Source of the DNA: Auriscalpium vulgare
Taxonomy: Eukaryota > Basidiomycota > Agaricomycetes > Russulales > Auriscalpiaceae
Direction of reading: 5' to 3'
Length of the DNA: 64,000 bases
Assembly (NCBI GenBank): GCA_019915015.1
Contig: JAHBBC010000017.1
Coordinates: 1,054,001-1,118,000 of the forward strand
Part shown: one piece after another, positions 23,377 to 34,700 of the stretch
Numbering within the stretch: position 1 is the first letter of the stretch
How the letters are laid out: every line of letters begins with the position of its first letter
Translations under genes and position numbers: made by a program
Notes under the pieces: model-generated
Told to the model about the DNA's origin: nothing
Seen by the model: the letters and a program-made list of their open reading frames with translations, nothing else
Databases searched by the model: none

Positions 23377-26096
23377 CATGGCATCCGAGGCCACGGCGCT
23401 TGCATTGTGCAACCTGCCTTCTTCAATTCATCACGGACCTAGAACGTCTTGGGATCGACTACGAAGGCTACGATGACGGTGCCAACAGTACGTCGAGCTG
23501 TGCGACCAGCTGCGACTGCGACTGCGCGGTGGACTGTGTATGTTCGTGCGGGAACGAAGACGAAGTCAGATCTCGAATCCGGTTACGGAGACTCGGAGTT
23601 CTTGTATGACAGCAGCGACGGGGCGACATATGATCCTTATGCAGCTGACAGCAGGAGAGGTGGCTACCTGTATTCCTGGCTGTTTGACCAAGGTATTATG
23701 TTTTTATCTCGTGGTTTTTGTCTGGCGGGTGTTGACTGCGACAGACTACGAACAGGACGAAAGCGCTCTGAAAACATCTGCTCATCTGCTCGAGCTTCCT
23801 CTCCACGTACTCTTGGAGGTGTGTAGGGCCGTTATCACCCTGATCATGTCCTTATTAGACTTCGCTTCGTCGCAGGTCTTATGCTACCTCAAGCCATACC
23901 ACCTAATACTTGTCTCACGCACATGTAAAGCCATGCACCAGTTGATGAAGTCCCACAGTGCATCCTTCCTATGGCGTACCGCGCAACAGAACTTATCCGG
24001 ACCTGCTGTTCCTGACCCGCCCGCCAATATGTCAGAAGCAACGTTCGGACACATCCTCTTTGGAAGCAAGCGTTGTTCTGTAGGCACTTCCAATGTACTT
24101 ACGTCCTTTTCTTCACGGCTCTACCCAAACTGACCGGAATAAGGGCTGCCCACAGGGTGGAGAATTCATTGCGGCCCTCCTGTGCCGTGTTTGCAGAAGG
24201 TGTCTCAAGACAAAGTACGAATCCAGATTTCCCTGTTTTGGTGCTTGCCAACAAATGACTGCCGTCAGCCTCGTAGCGCTCGGTTCCAGCGCTCTGAATG
24301 AAGAGTTTGTAAGTCAATCCGAGTCTGTAGACATTGCAAAGGTGGTTGGGGTTTTGAGTGTGGAGAATACCGGCCGCCCTGTGCCGTTTCCACTTCCACA
24401 TGAAGGGTGCGTACAATGACGCATTCCCTCCTGGACAGCGCTGACATTTTGCTCGATGTCATTACATGCAGTACAAGCACTGTGCCAGGGTCGGAGGGTC
24501 TGCAACGTTTCTGGCTGCCCGAGTTCAATGCCTTGAAGGAGAAACTGGGCATGGTGCGGGACGGATCGCTAGGCATGACAAAGGACGAGTTCTTAGAGAA
24601 AAGACACGACAGAGTCAAAGACATCAGGGAGGTAAGTAGTCATGGCAGAATAATGATGCACTGATGAAGTCCATGATCATAGAGCTACAGCCGTATCGAG
24701 ATGTGGGTCATGGCCAGCGGGATATGGAGAAACGCAGAGGAAAGAAGAAATAGTGATTCCACATATCAGTTGTCAGTCAACCGGCATCTCAATTGAGCAC
24801 TGCGCACGTTTACCACGGGGTTTTGTTTTTCAGTTTCAGGCAAACCATCCAATTTGCTCCCATCATTGTCCGTCACTACATAGCTGGACTCAGCGCGAAC
24901 CTGCACGCTCTAGATGACACCAGTGTGTACTCCCTGCACCTACACATGGGCGCCACTAATTTTCTCACAGCAAGAACAGTGAATCGCCCGCATCTCGATT
25001 GGCTGGTGAAGCATTCTAGAGCCACAATGCTTGTGACTTGTGCACAAGGTCATACTCGAACGCCGGCAGCTCCTTGCGGGGCTGTATACCGCTTATCGTG
25101 CAACCTTTCTCCCTGCACTGTTCGTATATCTCCCGCCTGACATCGTCACCTTCTCTCCGCTCCAGGGTCCACTACTCACCGACAAATTATCACGCGAAAA
25201 CCAAGCTAGATGGGACCAGATATTTGAACAGCATGTCGACGAGCTCCCCGCGTATCTCACCGGCCGTGTCACCAAGATGCGCTCGGCATACATTGCTCTG
25301 CTTCCTGCGGGCATGTACGCAGGCGGGCCGCCCATCGAACTTGTGCTATGCGCCAGCCCCCGTGCGGAAGAACTCCGTGTACGGGGACTGATGCCGAGTT
25401 TCGGAGGGTCACTGGACCTAGCCATTGCGGTGTTCAAGTACGAACAAGGTGTGGTTATAGGGCCGCAGCTGTTCACAGCATGGAGCCAGGGATACCTCGG
25501 GGATGAGGAGGTGCCGTTGCCCTTTTCGCTGCGTGGATCAAGGGCTGCAGCGGGGCTGGTAAGGGTGCTCGGCATGCCACCGGCGCAGACGCTTGCACGG
25601 ACCATGGACCAACACGATTGCCGGTTTCTCTGTGTGAACTGCTACGAGAAAAACGAGAGGGTTATGATAGGGATGCTGGGGTACACTTGGCAGACTGCAG
25701 TACGTCGGGAAGCACGCACATCGGGCACACTGGCACTGACTGACGGCCGCAGGTGGAGCACTTTGCCTGTGCGGATGCAGCGGACCACGTCCGACCACTA
25801 TGGCAGCTCCTTGACAAAGAGCAAGAAGCTGATATCAAGGCATGCGGCTGGCGGAGACCTAGTTCTGCACCTCAAACATGTGTACGTAACCCCTTGTGGC
25901 CTTTCATATTTATCGGAAGAGCGGAAGATGAGCTGATATGTCTTTGCATAGACACGGCATCAGCGATCCTGAACAACTTGTCGAGGGCCGAGATTATGTT
26001 CATTGGGCAGCCGAGGGTCTAGCTGAATGGGGGGTAGAGCGTGGTACACCAATATTGGTGGTGCAGTCTGAAAACCACGAAGACATAGCTGCTTAA
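23377..26096 (+). CDS. F-box domain protein, multi-exon
   Basis: The F-box is encoded across an intron (about 23821-23876): LLELPLHVLLE joins LCYLKPYHLILVSRTCKAM, then SASFLWRTAQQNLSG and PANMSEATFGHILFG. This is the typical arrangement of basidiomycete F-box proteins, which recruit substrates to SCF ubiquitin ligases through Skp1. A Cys-rich segment follows (CRVCRRCLK), then FWLPEFNALKEKLGM, a middle exon from about 25041 (VILERRQLLAGLY), and a last exon at about 25953 ending in ILVVQSENHEDIAA with TAA at 26094-26096. Introns use GTGTGTAGG, GTAGGCAC, GTACGAATC, GTAAGTAGTC and GTACGTAACC donors. The start is uncertain: ATG 23377 is the first ATG in the best N-terminal frame, but exons with LERLGIDYEGYDDG and SGYGDSEFLYDSSDG use other splice phases. 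A MITE begins 38 bp after the stop. Confidence 0.7.
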
Positions 26097-26135
26097 TCTG
26101 ACGACGATCGAAATGGATAACGGTGGGTATGAGTA

Positions 26136-26625
26136 CTGTACCATTACGGAGATAGGCTCGCAGTACAGCCGTGACCGAAAATTCCACATGCTCGTTTGGC
26201 TCGAAGTGCTTGCAGGACCGCATGACCTGTGACCGAGAAAAAAAATGCTCGAGCCACCTTGAGCTTGGGCAGTACTGACTAGCAGTAGGAGTCTTGATGT
26301 GAGATTGCATGCCACTACTGGAACAATCTGATGATGGTAGGTGTCATGATACCCCTCAGAGACCTGACAATGGGTGTGAGAAGGTGAGGTGAACCGAGGG
26401 GCAGGCTGGGCAGCAATAAAATGACAGAAATTTGCGATAGCAGATTATCTGAAGCCACAAAATGCACGCTTTAGTCTTCCACATCCTTATGACCAGAAAA
26501 ATGGCAGTACCGGACTTTTGGTCGCTGTGCTCGCTCTCGACCGTGACCTGTGACCAAGTGCTCCATATGCTCTGCTTGCGGGCCCCTGTGACCTGTGACC
26601 CGAGCCTATCTCCGTAATGGTACAG
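26136..26625. mobile_element. TA-flanked MITE, copy 1
   Basis: A perfect 29 bp inverted repeat occupies 26132-26160 and 26601-26629; the outer AGTACT is palindromic. Taking TA (26134-26135 and 26626-26627) as the target duplication, as in Tc1/mariner-like insertions, the element is 490 bp with ends CTGTACCATTACGG. The interior repeats GTGACC and GGCTCG and has no coding capacity. It is related in layout to 39154-39649. Confidence 0.75.
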
Positions 26626-26674
26626 TACTGGTAAACCGATGGTAGCGAACCAACCGCATCAGAGAATCACAATG

Positions 26675-26872
26675 TGTTGTAGTTAGTGGGAGAAGCCACT
26701 CGGCGACTCCCGAACATACTAGATTAGATTACTAAGTACAGTAGATAAGCGAATTCCTAGTCATAGGAATATTCCAGTAGTCTTGTACTTAGGTATAAAG
26801 GCTCGCGTTCAGGAGCCGGAATAAATTAATCTTATTCTCTATTTTACTCGCTCTCTACTTGTTTATTCTACA
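26675..26872 (+). repeat. 5' LTR of copia copy 1
   Basis: 198 bp from TGTTGTAG to TTCTACA. A TATAAA at 26794-26799 is the likely promoter TATA box. It is identical to the 3' LTR by eye. Confidence 0.95.
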
Positions 26873-26884
26873 GGTTATGGGCCC
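26873..26884 (+). other. primer-binding site, half-tRNA type
   Basis: GGTTATGGGCCC abuts the LTR. It is complementary to the anticodon stem-loop of eukaryotic initiator tRNA-Met (GGGCCCAUAACC), not to the tRNA 3' end. This is the half-tRNA priming known for Drosophila copia and yeast Ty5. Confidence 0.8.
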
Positions 26885-26953
26885 TGCCCTTAACTGATCA
26901 CATACAGTCACTATCTACCAGCCCTATCTATCACCCCCGAAATCTTCCCACCC

Positions 26954-29900
26954 ATGTCAGACAACACGTACGGCAGCGGCACGTACAACACAGTCCGGAT
27001 CGATGCCTTGCGGGGCACCGAGAATTACGCCGTATGGCGTATGAAGATCGAAGATCTACTTACCAATGCGGACCTGTGGGATTATGTCGACGGGACGGCG
27101 AAGAAACCTGCCGCGGCAGCGACAGGAGCGGATGCCAAAGTGCAAGAAGCCGCTGACGAGAAGATCAGGGTCTGGACAAAGAAGAGTCGACAGGCGCTGT
27201 CGGCAATTCGGCTGCGGGTCGCAGACCCGCTGCTGGTATACGTTCGGGACGAGAAAGAAGCCGCCGCCGCGTGGAGCATACTCGAGGAGTTGTACCAGCC
27301 GAAAGGAACGCTGGGGCTCGTACTCGCGAGGCGAAATTTCTTCAGAGCCGAATGCGCGGAAGGCGCAGACGTCGAGGAGCACATCAGGAAGATGCGCGGA
27401 CTGCAGAGCGATCTGCACTCACTGGGACATCAGATCTCAGACGAAGATTTCGGCATGGCGTTGCTGACGTCGTTGCCAGAGTCTTGGGACCCTTACATAC
27501 GGTCAATAGATCGCACAGCCCTCGGGAAATCCGGCACAGTCATATCTCGTATTCTCGAAGAAACCAAGCGCCAAAAGGAGAAAGCCGAGAAGCCATCATC
27601 TGACACGGCGCTTGCGGCCTACAAAGGAAAGAAGAAGTTCGACACACGCAATATTACATGCTACGCGTGCGGGAAAAAAGGGCACATGAAAGCAGACTGC
27701 CGCTCGAGCAAACGTGACAACGGGACGGGCAGGCAGAACGGCGGAGGGGGAACACAGCGCAGGCAAACACGGCGCAGGAAGCGCCGAAGAAAGAAGAATA
27801 CGCCTTCGCATCAGAGAACTCGCTTACCAATCGCGCCGGACCGCCGCTCTGGCTCGCCGACTCGGCAGCCACGTCACACATCGTGCGAGAGCGCTCGCAT
27901 TTTTCCTCTTACAGAGATACGCCCGGGGACATTGTTCGGGGCGTAGGGAATCACTCCATCGCGGCCCTTGGCCGCGGTGACGTGCCAGTCACTTTTCAAG
28001 TTGAAGGAAAGTCGGTGCAGGGCGTCTTGCGGGACGCGATACACGCACCACTCGCTGTAGCAAACCTGGTCTCGATCCCACGCATCACCGAAAACAGCAT
28101 GCAGGTGACGTTCGAAAACGATTACCTAATGATCCGAACACGCGCGGGAACGAATATCGCTAAAGGGAGAAAAGTCGGTCGTATGTACATCATGGACCTG
28201 AAGCCCGGCTCGGGCGCTTTTCCCGAAATGGCGCTGGTATCCGGCAATGCCCGAAGTTGGGACTCCTGGCACAGAATCTTCGGCCACCTCAATATGGGTT
28301 CGATAAAAATGCTAAAATCGAAAAATATGGTGGAGGGGATGAATGTCGACGAAGGGAGCGCGCCGGAAGAGCAATGCACAGCGTGCATCCAGGCTAAACA
28401 GCATGTCACACCATTTCCAAAAGAATCTGATACGAAGATCGCGGAGATCGGTGACCTCACCGTTTCAGACTTATGGGGACCGGCCCGAACGCGCGGAATC
28501 CGAGGCGAATTCTATTACGTGTCATTCACAGACGGAAAGTCGCGCCGCTCGATGGTTCATTTTCTCAAAGGGAAAACTGGCGTACTCGAAAAGCTGAAGT
28601 ACTACAAGAGCTACATCGAGACGCAGGCGGGACGCAAGATGAAGCGTTTTCGCATCGACAATGGGCGCGAGTATCTCAACGAGGGAATTTTGAAATTCCT
28701 CTTAGAGAACGGCATCAAATTGGAACTCACGGCACCCCACTCTTCCGCACAGAATGGAATTGCGGAACGACTCAACCGAACGTTGGTCGAGCACGCGCGC
28801 GCAATGCTATTGGCGCACGATTTACCCAAGTACCTATGGCCCGAAGCAGTAGCCTACGCAACGTACCTGAAAAACCGGTCTCCCACGCGCGCCTTACCCG
28901 ATGGGAAAACACCCGATGAGATCTTCTGGGGAAGAAACCGGACGTATCGTTGTTACGAGAATTCGGCACGCGTTGCTGGGTACTGCAGCAGGATGGGCAG
29001 CAAGGAAAATTGGAATCAAAGTCGCGCGACATGTTATTTGTCGGCCTCTCGGACAATTCGCGTGCCTGGAGGTACTACAACCCACAAACCCGGCAAGTTC
29101 AAACTTCAAGAAATATTATATTTGAAGAAGAAAAAACTATCACTATGGGCACTGGGGAAGAACACATACTCGAGGCCCCTGCGCGGCTCGAGGGGGAGAA
29201 AGACGCAGAGGCAGGAAAAAGCGAGCCGACTGCGGGGCAAGGGGGAGAAAGGGGAGAAACGGTGCCGCCGGCCGAAGCGCCCAAAGCGCCGACACCTTCG
29301 AAAATTCCGACGCCCCGAGCACCGAGCACGCGGATTGCGCAACACGCACCAACAAACTTTCGCCTGCTGAATAATCCAGCAGCACGCGGACCACGCGAAT
29401 GGAAACATCACGTACCCACGGACCAGGCGCCCGTTGCAGTTGACAAAGCCGCAGAGGAAGAAGAGGACGAGCACGAGGAATATGTGCTCATGACGGGATC
29501 ACTAGTAAACGACGATCCCGTGGATATCAAAGAAGCAATGACGCGGCCTGATTGGCCAAAATGGAAAGAAGCGATCGAACGGGAACTCGGACAGCTGGAA
29601 AAGCTAGGCACTTACGTCAAAGTCGAGCTTCCTGCAGATCGCGATCCAGTTGGATGCAAATGGGTGCTACGTACGAAACGCGACACGGATGGCAACATAA
29701 TAAAATACAAAGCACGTCTGGTCGCACAGGGGTTCTCACAGATACCGGGAATCGATTTCTTCGAAACATATTCCCCTGTGGTACGACTGGAGACTTTGCG
29801 AATGCTATTCGCGATCGGCGCCAAATATGATCTCGAGATTCACGTTGTTGACGTCGTCGGCGCTTATCTAAACGGCGAGCTCAAAGAAGAAATCTATATG

Positions 29901-31067
29901 AAACAGCCGCCGGGATACGACGACGGGACGGGACGAGTACTGCAGCTACTCAAATCTATTTACGGGCTCAAGCAAGCTGGCCGAGTCTGGAACGATCTAC
30001 TCGACGCAATTTTTGCGGAGCTAGGGTTCACTCGACTGTTCTCGGACCAGTGTGTATACATCAGACAGCAAGGCAACGATCTGTGGATTGTGGCAGTGCA
30101 TGTTGATGATATGCCAATTCTAGCAACAGGCACGGAAGCTATGCGCACCATCAAAGAAGAGCTCAAATCGAAATTCGAGATCTCAGATCTCGGCGAGATC
30201 CGACAAGTCGTCGGGCTCGAAGTCATTCGAGATCGCAAGCAAGGCACACTGAAGATCTCACAGAAATCATTCATTCGGCGCATACTCGAGCGCTTCGGGA
30301 TGCCCAACGCGACACCAGTCGCAACACCTCTGGACCACAACGTGAAGCTCACGAAGGTTACGGAGATAGCGGAGACATCATTCCGATCCAATTATCAATC
30401 GGCGATCGGATCTCTCATGTATCCTGCAATCGGCACTCGCCCTGACATTGCATTCGCAGTGCAATTCCTTAGTCAATTTAATTCTAATCCGGGTCCCGAG
30501 CACTGGACAGCAGTCAAGCGCGTCATGCGCTACCTCAAAGGGACGGAGGACTTGGGAATCGTGTACGGCGGAGAAACCACGGAGAAGCGAGGCATAGTTA
30601 CCAGCCTCGAGGCTTACTCGGATGCCGATTGGGGAGGAAATTTGGATGACAGGAGGTCAACTTCCGGTTACGTCTTCAAGATCGCGGGAGGCCCGATCTC
30701 TTGGAGTTCGAAGAAGCAACCGACAGTTGCCATATCCAGTATGGAAGCAGAGTACATGGCCCTGAGCCATGCGGCACGCGAAACGATCTGGATTCGCAGA
30801 TTCCTCAGGGAATTAGGCGCGCCCATGGACGAGCCGACGCAAATCAACGTCGATAACCAGGGCACCATCAAATTTTCGCAGAATCAGACTTTTCACGCCC
30901 GGAGCAAGCATATCGACATCCGGCATCATTTCATTCGAGACTGTATTACTTCTAACGAAGTGTCAGTTGAATACTGCGCGACCCTCGACAATCTCGCAGA
31001 CGTATTCACAAAAGCACTACCTAAGCCGCATCACCAGGAACTTGTTCAGCACTTGGGAATGCGGTAA
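26954..31067 (+). pseudogene. copia polyprotein of copy 1, two frame breaks
   Basis: The ATG at 26954 starts gag (YGSGTYNTVRIDALRG), with zinc knuckle CYACGKKGHMKADC. Compared with the other copy, one G is missing in a run at 27746-27750, which cuts the frame before the protease active site (LADSAATSH). A second G is missing at 28928-28931, at the end of the integrase core. Integrase retains WHRIFGHL with CTACIQAKQH, SDLWGP, RIDNGREY and NGIAERLNR. RT retains VVDVVGAYLNGE and VHVDDM (His where copia RT often has Tyr). RNase H retains SDADWGG and SSMEAEYMAL and is complete to the stop at 31067. The two breaks are single-base homopolymer changes, so real mutation and sequencing error cannot be told apart here. 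Confidence 0.9.
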
Positions 31068-31085
31068 TCGGGAGTCGAGGGGGAG

Positions 31086-31283
31086 TGTTGTAGTTAGTGG
31101 GAGAAGCCACTCGGCGACTCCCGAACATACTAGATTAGATTACTAAGTACAGTAGATAAGCGAATTCCTAGTCATAGGAATATTCCAGTAGTCTTGTACT
31201 TAGGTATAAAGGCTCGCGTTCAGGAGCCGGAATAAATTAATCTTATTCTCTATTTTACTCGCTCTCTACTTGTTTATTCTACA
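31086..31283 (+). repeat. 3' LTR of copia copy 1
   Basis: 198 bp, identical to the 5' LTR by eye, and followed by the target duplication CAATG. Confidence 0.95.
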
Positions 31284-31586
31284 CAATGGAATGCTGTGGA
31301 TGCTACTCGATGACATGAAAGCTGCTCACAGCATTCTGAGCGTGCAAATCCGTGGATATTTGCTCCAGGATCACGGTAGTACATATTCTCGGATGGCCAA
31401 AGGCCGGCATCGGCCCATCGCGCCGGAGCTCATTTTTCTGTGCCTACGCACGCCGACGGGTAGCAACTCGGCATTTCAGCAACAGACATGTCAAAACCCC
31501 AGTCAAGAATGTTTAAATCACAAGACAGAGATTCTGTGTTGGCCGTATGGTCAAAATACGAGACGGACTCGGGGATTCAAAGTCAC
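31284..31586. other. short unique stretch between copia copy 1 and the KDZ element
   Basis: This is the continuation of the sequence interrupted by copia copy 1. An open plus-strand frame spans it but has no recognisable features. Nothing else is supported. Confidence 0.4.
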
Positions 31587-31690
31587 ACTACATCAGTACT
31601 TTGTCCGAAACCCTGAGCAGTCCTGACAATTCCTGAGCAAACCTGAGCACCCTGATGCGCCCTGAGCACCTCTGAGGCACGAGTTCAGGG
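31587..31690. repeat. left terminal region of the KDZ element
   Basis: ACTACATCAGTACTT is followed by repeated CCTGAGC units (four CCTGAG plus near-variants) and CACCTCTGAGGC. It mirrors the right end at 38850-38953. Confidence 0.6.
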
Positions 31691-31727
31691 CCTCACACAA
31701 GAAAATGTAGAAATACGTAGGTAGAGG

Positions 31728-34700
31728 CTAAGGAAGTATCTCGTGCATATGGTAATCAGAATATCTGTTCACATAGAATGCTTTGAAAGCGACATGAGTG
31801 TCCGAGAAGTGGAAATCCTTTGGTAGAAATGTCTTGTCGTAAACACCTATCAAGTGACAAGAACGGACAATGGTATCAAGATGCACAACGCCTAGCGTCC
31901 GTCTCCCCGCTGCGCGCTCCGGCACGACAATCCACATACCCGTCAGTGGATCTGGTGCACCTCAAAGCGGTAAAAACCACTGCACCACAGCGCACGGGTA
32001 AATGGTTTCATCATAGCATACCGTCATGAACCGCATGAACCTTCCAACGACCATGCCACCCATGACCTCATCCTCGCCGCCGTTCTGAATCAAGACGGTG
32101 TCCCGGCGTTCATACTGCTGAAACCATGACACCGTGCTTCGTATGACCTCGCTATGCATTCCACCCGGTCCAGCAAGCTCACTTGGGGCAAAAAAATTCG
32201 CACGCTGATGGGCACCCACAGGTAGTAGGGTGGTAATGTGTCAGATACCAGATCCCTAGAGCGCTGGTGAGGGTACCGTGATGTGTGCGAGTGAGTGTCA
32301 GGGTCCCGAAGACAATCGGAGTGCGTCTCCGACGTGTGTGGGGAGGTGTGCGATCGGATGCGCCGGTCGGAACGTGATCGGTCGGAGAATCGTCGATGAG
32401 GGGTCGGAGGCGCAGATGCGATGGTCGGAATGTGTGGACAAGTGGTGCGAGTGGTGCGATCAAGGCTGCGACCGCTGCGAGACGACAGAGTCAAGACTGC
32501 GATCTCCGAGGTTGCAAGACGGTCGGAGCGACGATGAGTCGTGCAGGCAACGACGCAGAGGCGTGTGGACGGTCGGAGGAGCGGGGGCGGTGGTCGGAAG
32601 ATAGGAATGAGTGGTGCGAGCACGCCAATCGATGTTGCGATCGCTGCGGGACGAGCGGAACGCAACTGCGATCTCCGATGTCGCAAGACGGTCGGAGCGA
32701 CAAAGTGCGAGGGCAACGGCTAATGGGACGACGATGGAACAAGATGAGAGCGAGGAGAACGATAAGCTGAGTGCGGGACGACGACGACGACGACGACAAA
32801 GGCAAAGGCAAAGGCGACAGAGCTAGCCTCGAGCTAACTATACGATAGAGACGAGGCGTTATGGGCGTCGAATGAGATCTGAACCGTGCGGGGGGAACCG
32901 AATCTGTATTGCAGCATGGATGCGACCGCTATTTATACGTCTCGACCGCTACAGTACGAGTCCGATCAAGAATAAAGTCGGAACAAAGGAAAACGGTCGG
33001 AACAAAAGCAAACGATGGTGCGCAAGTCGCACATGATACAGACAATGGAGGAGAGTCAATAGAACATATCAGAAGGTCTGCGAGGCTGTAGAGAACAATG
33101 TAGAGCAAGTGATCAGCGCTGTCAGAAGGGCAGTGCAAGCGCATGGAAAATGATCTGCGCTGTCAAGAAGTGTGGGAGAGACATCCTACAATGTCGAACA
33201 AGACAATACGACCAGAAAAGGAGACAATGGAGGTGTGGCGAGTGATGGAATGCACTCCGACTTGCAAGGGGGTCGCAGGTGAGTGTTGCGATCTTGCGAA
33301 TCGTCGAACAGTCGGAAGAATGCTCCGGTACTGCGTGTGCAATGGTCGGAACTGTGGAGGGATAATCGGAGCGCTGGTCCGACCGCAGAACGATCGGGAT
33401 CGAAGGAATGTGGCGCAAACTCGAGAGCTGGGCTAGACAATGGTCGGAGGACAATGGCGCAACTGTGGGGGTACTCGGAAGTCGCAGAGACGTCGGAGAG
33501 ACGTGGCGCACGTGCTGAAACGATGATCTCGATGATCAAAATGTCTGATGGAATTCCGACGCATTGTGACAACTGTGGGAGACGCTGTGCTCGAGGTTGC
33601 ATGGCGGCAATCAAAACGATGAGCGAGTGGTTGGATGACTGTGTGTGATGCGTGCGACGGAGTTGCTGGTCCGAGCGTGGTGTCGAAGGTATGATTCCGA
33701 TTGTGCGACAGCTCTGTGAGACTCCAACGGTCGGAACTCTGGCTCCGATCTTGCAAGCGGTCGGAGGAACCAATCGGACGGTCGGAGCACTGCTGCGTGA
33801 CGCTGCGATCTCCGGAATTGCGTATCTGTCGACTTGACGAAAGTGCGAAAATTCCGTAACGATCGCCTCGCAGCGCGGGGCGAGGCGTATCAACGCGCGC
33901 TTGGATAGATGTTGATACTGCCGGAGAATGCAGGGCATTCATTAAGGGGAGCGTCATTGGCGGGAAGATCGGGGTCGGGGTACACTTGGCTATAGAGAAA
34001 GCGGCGGATGGAGGTAGTGAGCACGTCGCTTGTTAGTCTGAGCTCATGCGCGAGGCTTGTGATTGTCGACACAGAGGCTAGATGTATATGAGCAGCTTGA
34101 TCGAGGGCAACGAAGGATGTACTTACACGCGCACTTCCCCATCGTGACAGTCAGAGGTCCCGCATCATTGGGTGCATCGCCTACGTCGCCTTGGCTCCCA
34201 CCCTCGATCGCCTCGACTTCCTCCGGCAACGGTTCCTCGTCCTCAAAGTCGAGATCAACACCGGCTTCCTGGAACGCTGCCGAAAGCACATCACCTTTGA
34301 TCATCCCACGACTTCCGTAGTCGATGCGTGCAGCAGCAATCTTATCCATGCGTAGATTCGTCTGAAGGATCTGCGGGAGCGGGCGATATCTGCTGGATCG
34401 GCGCCATGGCTTCTTGACTGCATGAATGTGTTTTGACTCTGTGATCGACGAGCACAAGCCGTATGGCGACCCAAAGAGCTTGATGCCTCGGACGTAGTGA
34501 ACAAGTGCATGCTGGCGCGGAAGTGAGAAGCCCTCGGGACGTATGTCTTCTTCGTGAAAGACCTCTCGAAGCTCGTGGAAGCGCCGCAGTGTTGCATCCA
34601 TTGTGGCGAGGGATGTTGGAGTATAAGCGGGGCGGCGTGCGAGGTAGCAAAAGTCGAGGAATGCAATGATGGCCTGGACCATGCGCTCGGGAACATGGCC

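Larger units (their letters stand above)
26675..31283 (+). mobile_element. Ty1/copia LTR retrotransposon, copy 1
   Basis: The element is 4609 bp, with identical 198 bp LTRs (26675-26872 and 31086-31283), TG...CA ends and a 5 bp target duplication CAATG (26670-26674, 31284-31288). The primer-binding site starts at the first base after the 5' LTR, and a purine tract (GTCGAGGGGGAG) precedes the 3' LTR. The coding order is gag, protease, integrase, RT, RNase H, which is diagnostic of copia. It is more than 99% identical to 45874-50483 by eye. Confidence 0.97.

Noticed and set aside
23480..23560. Cys-rich peptide CATSCDCDCAVDCVCSCG near the F-box gene
   Set aside because: It lies downstream of a good donor (GTACGT at about 23488) and is most likely intronic; there is no signal peptide.
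26132..26629. 26132-26629 as a solo LTR
   Set aside because: The ends are inverted, not TG...CA, and the flanks show TA, which fits a MITE.
28772..29474. Antisense frames within the copia elements
   Set aside because: They are shared by both copies only because the sense sequence is near-identical; no independent features.
32090..33938. Long Arg/Ser/Asp-rich frames on the minus strand of the 1.7 kb insert
   Set aside because: Composition follows the GGTCGGA words, frames exist on both strands, and no domain is present.
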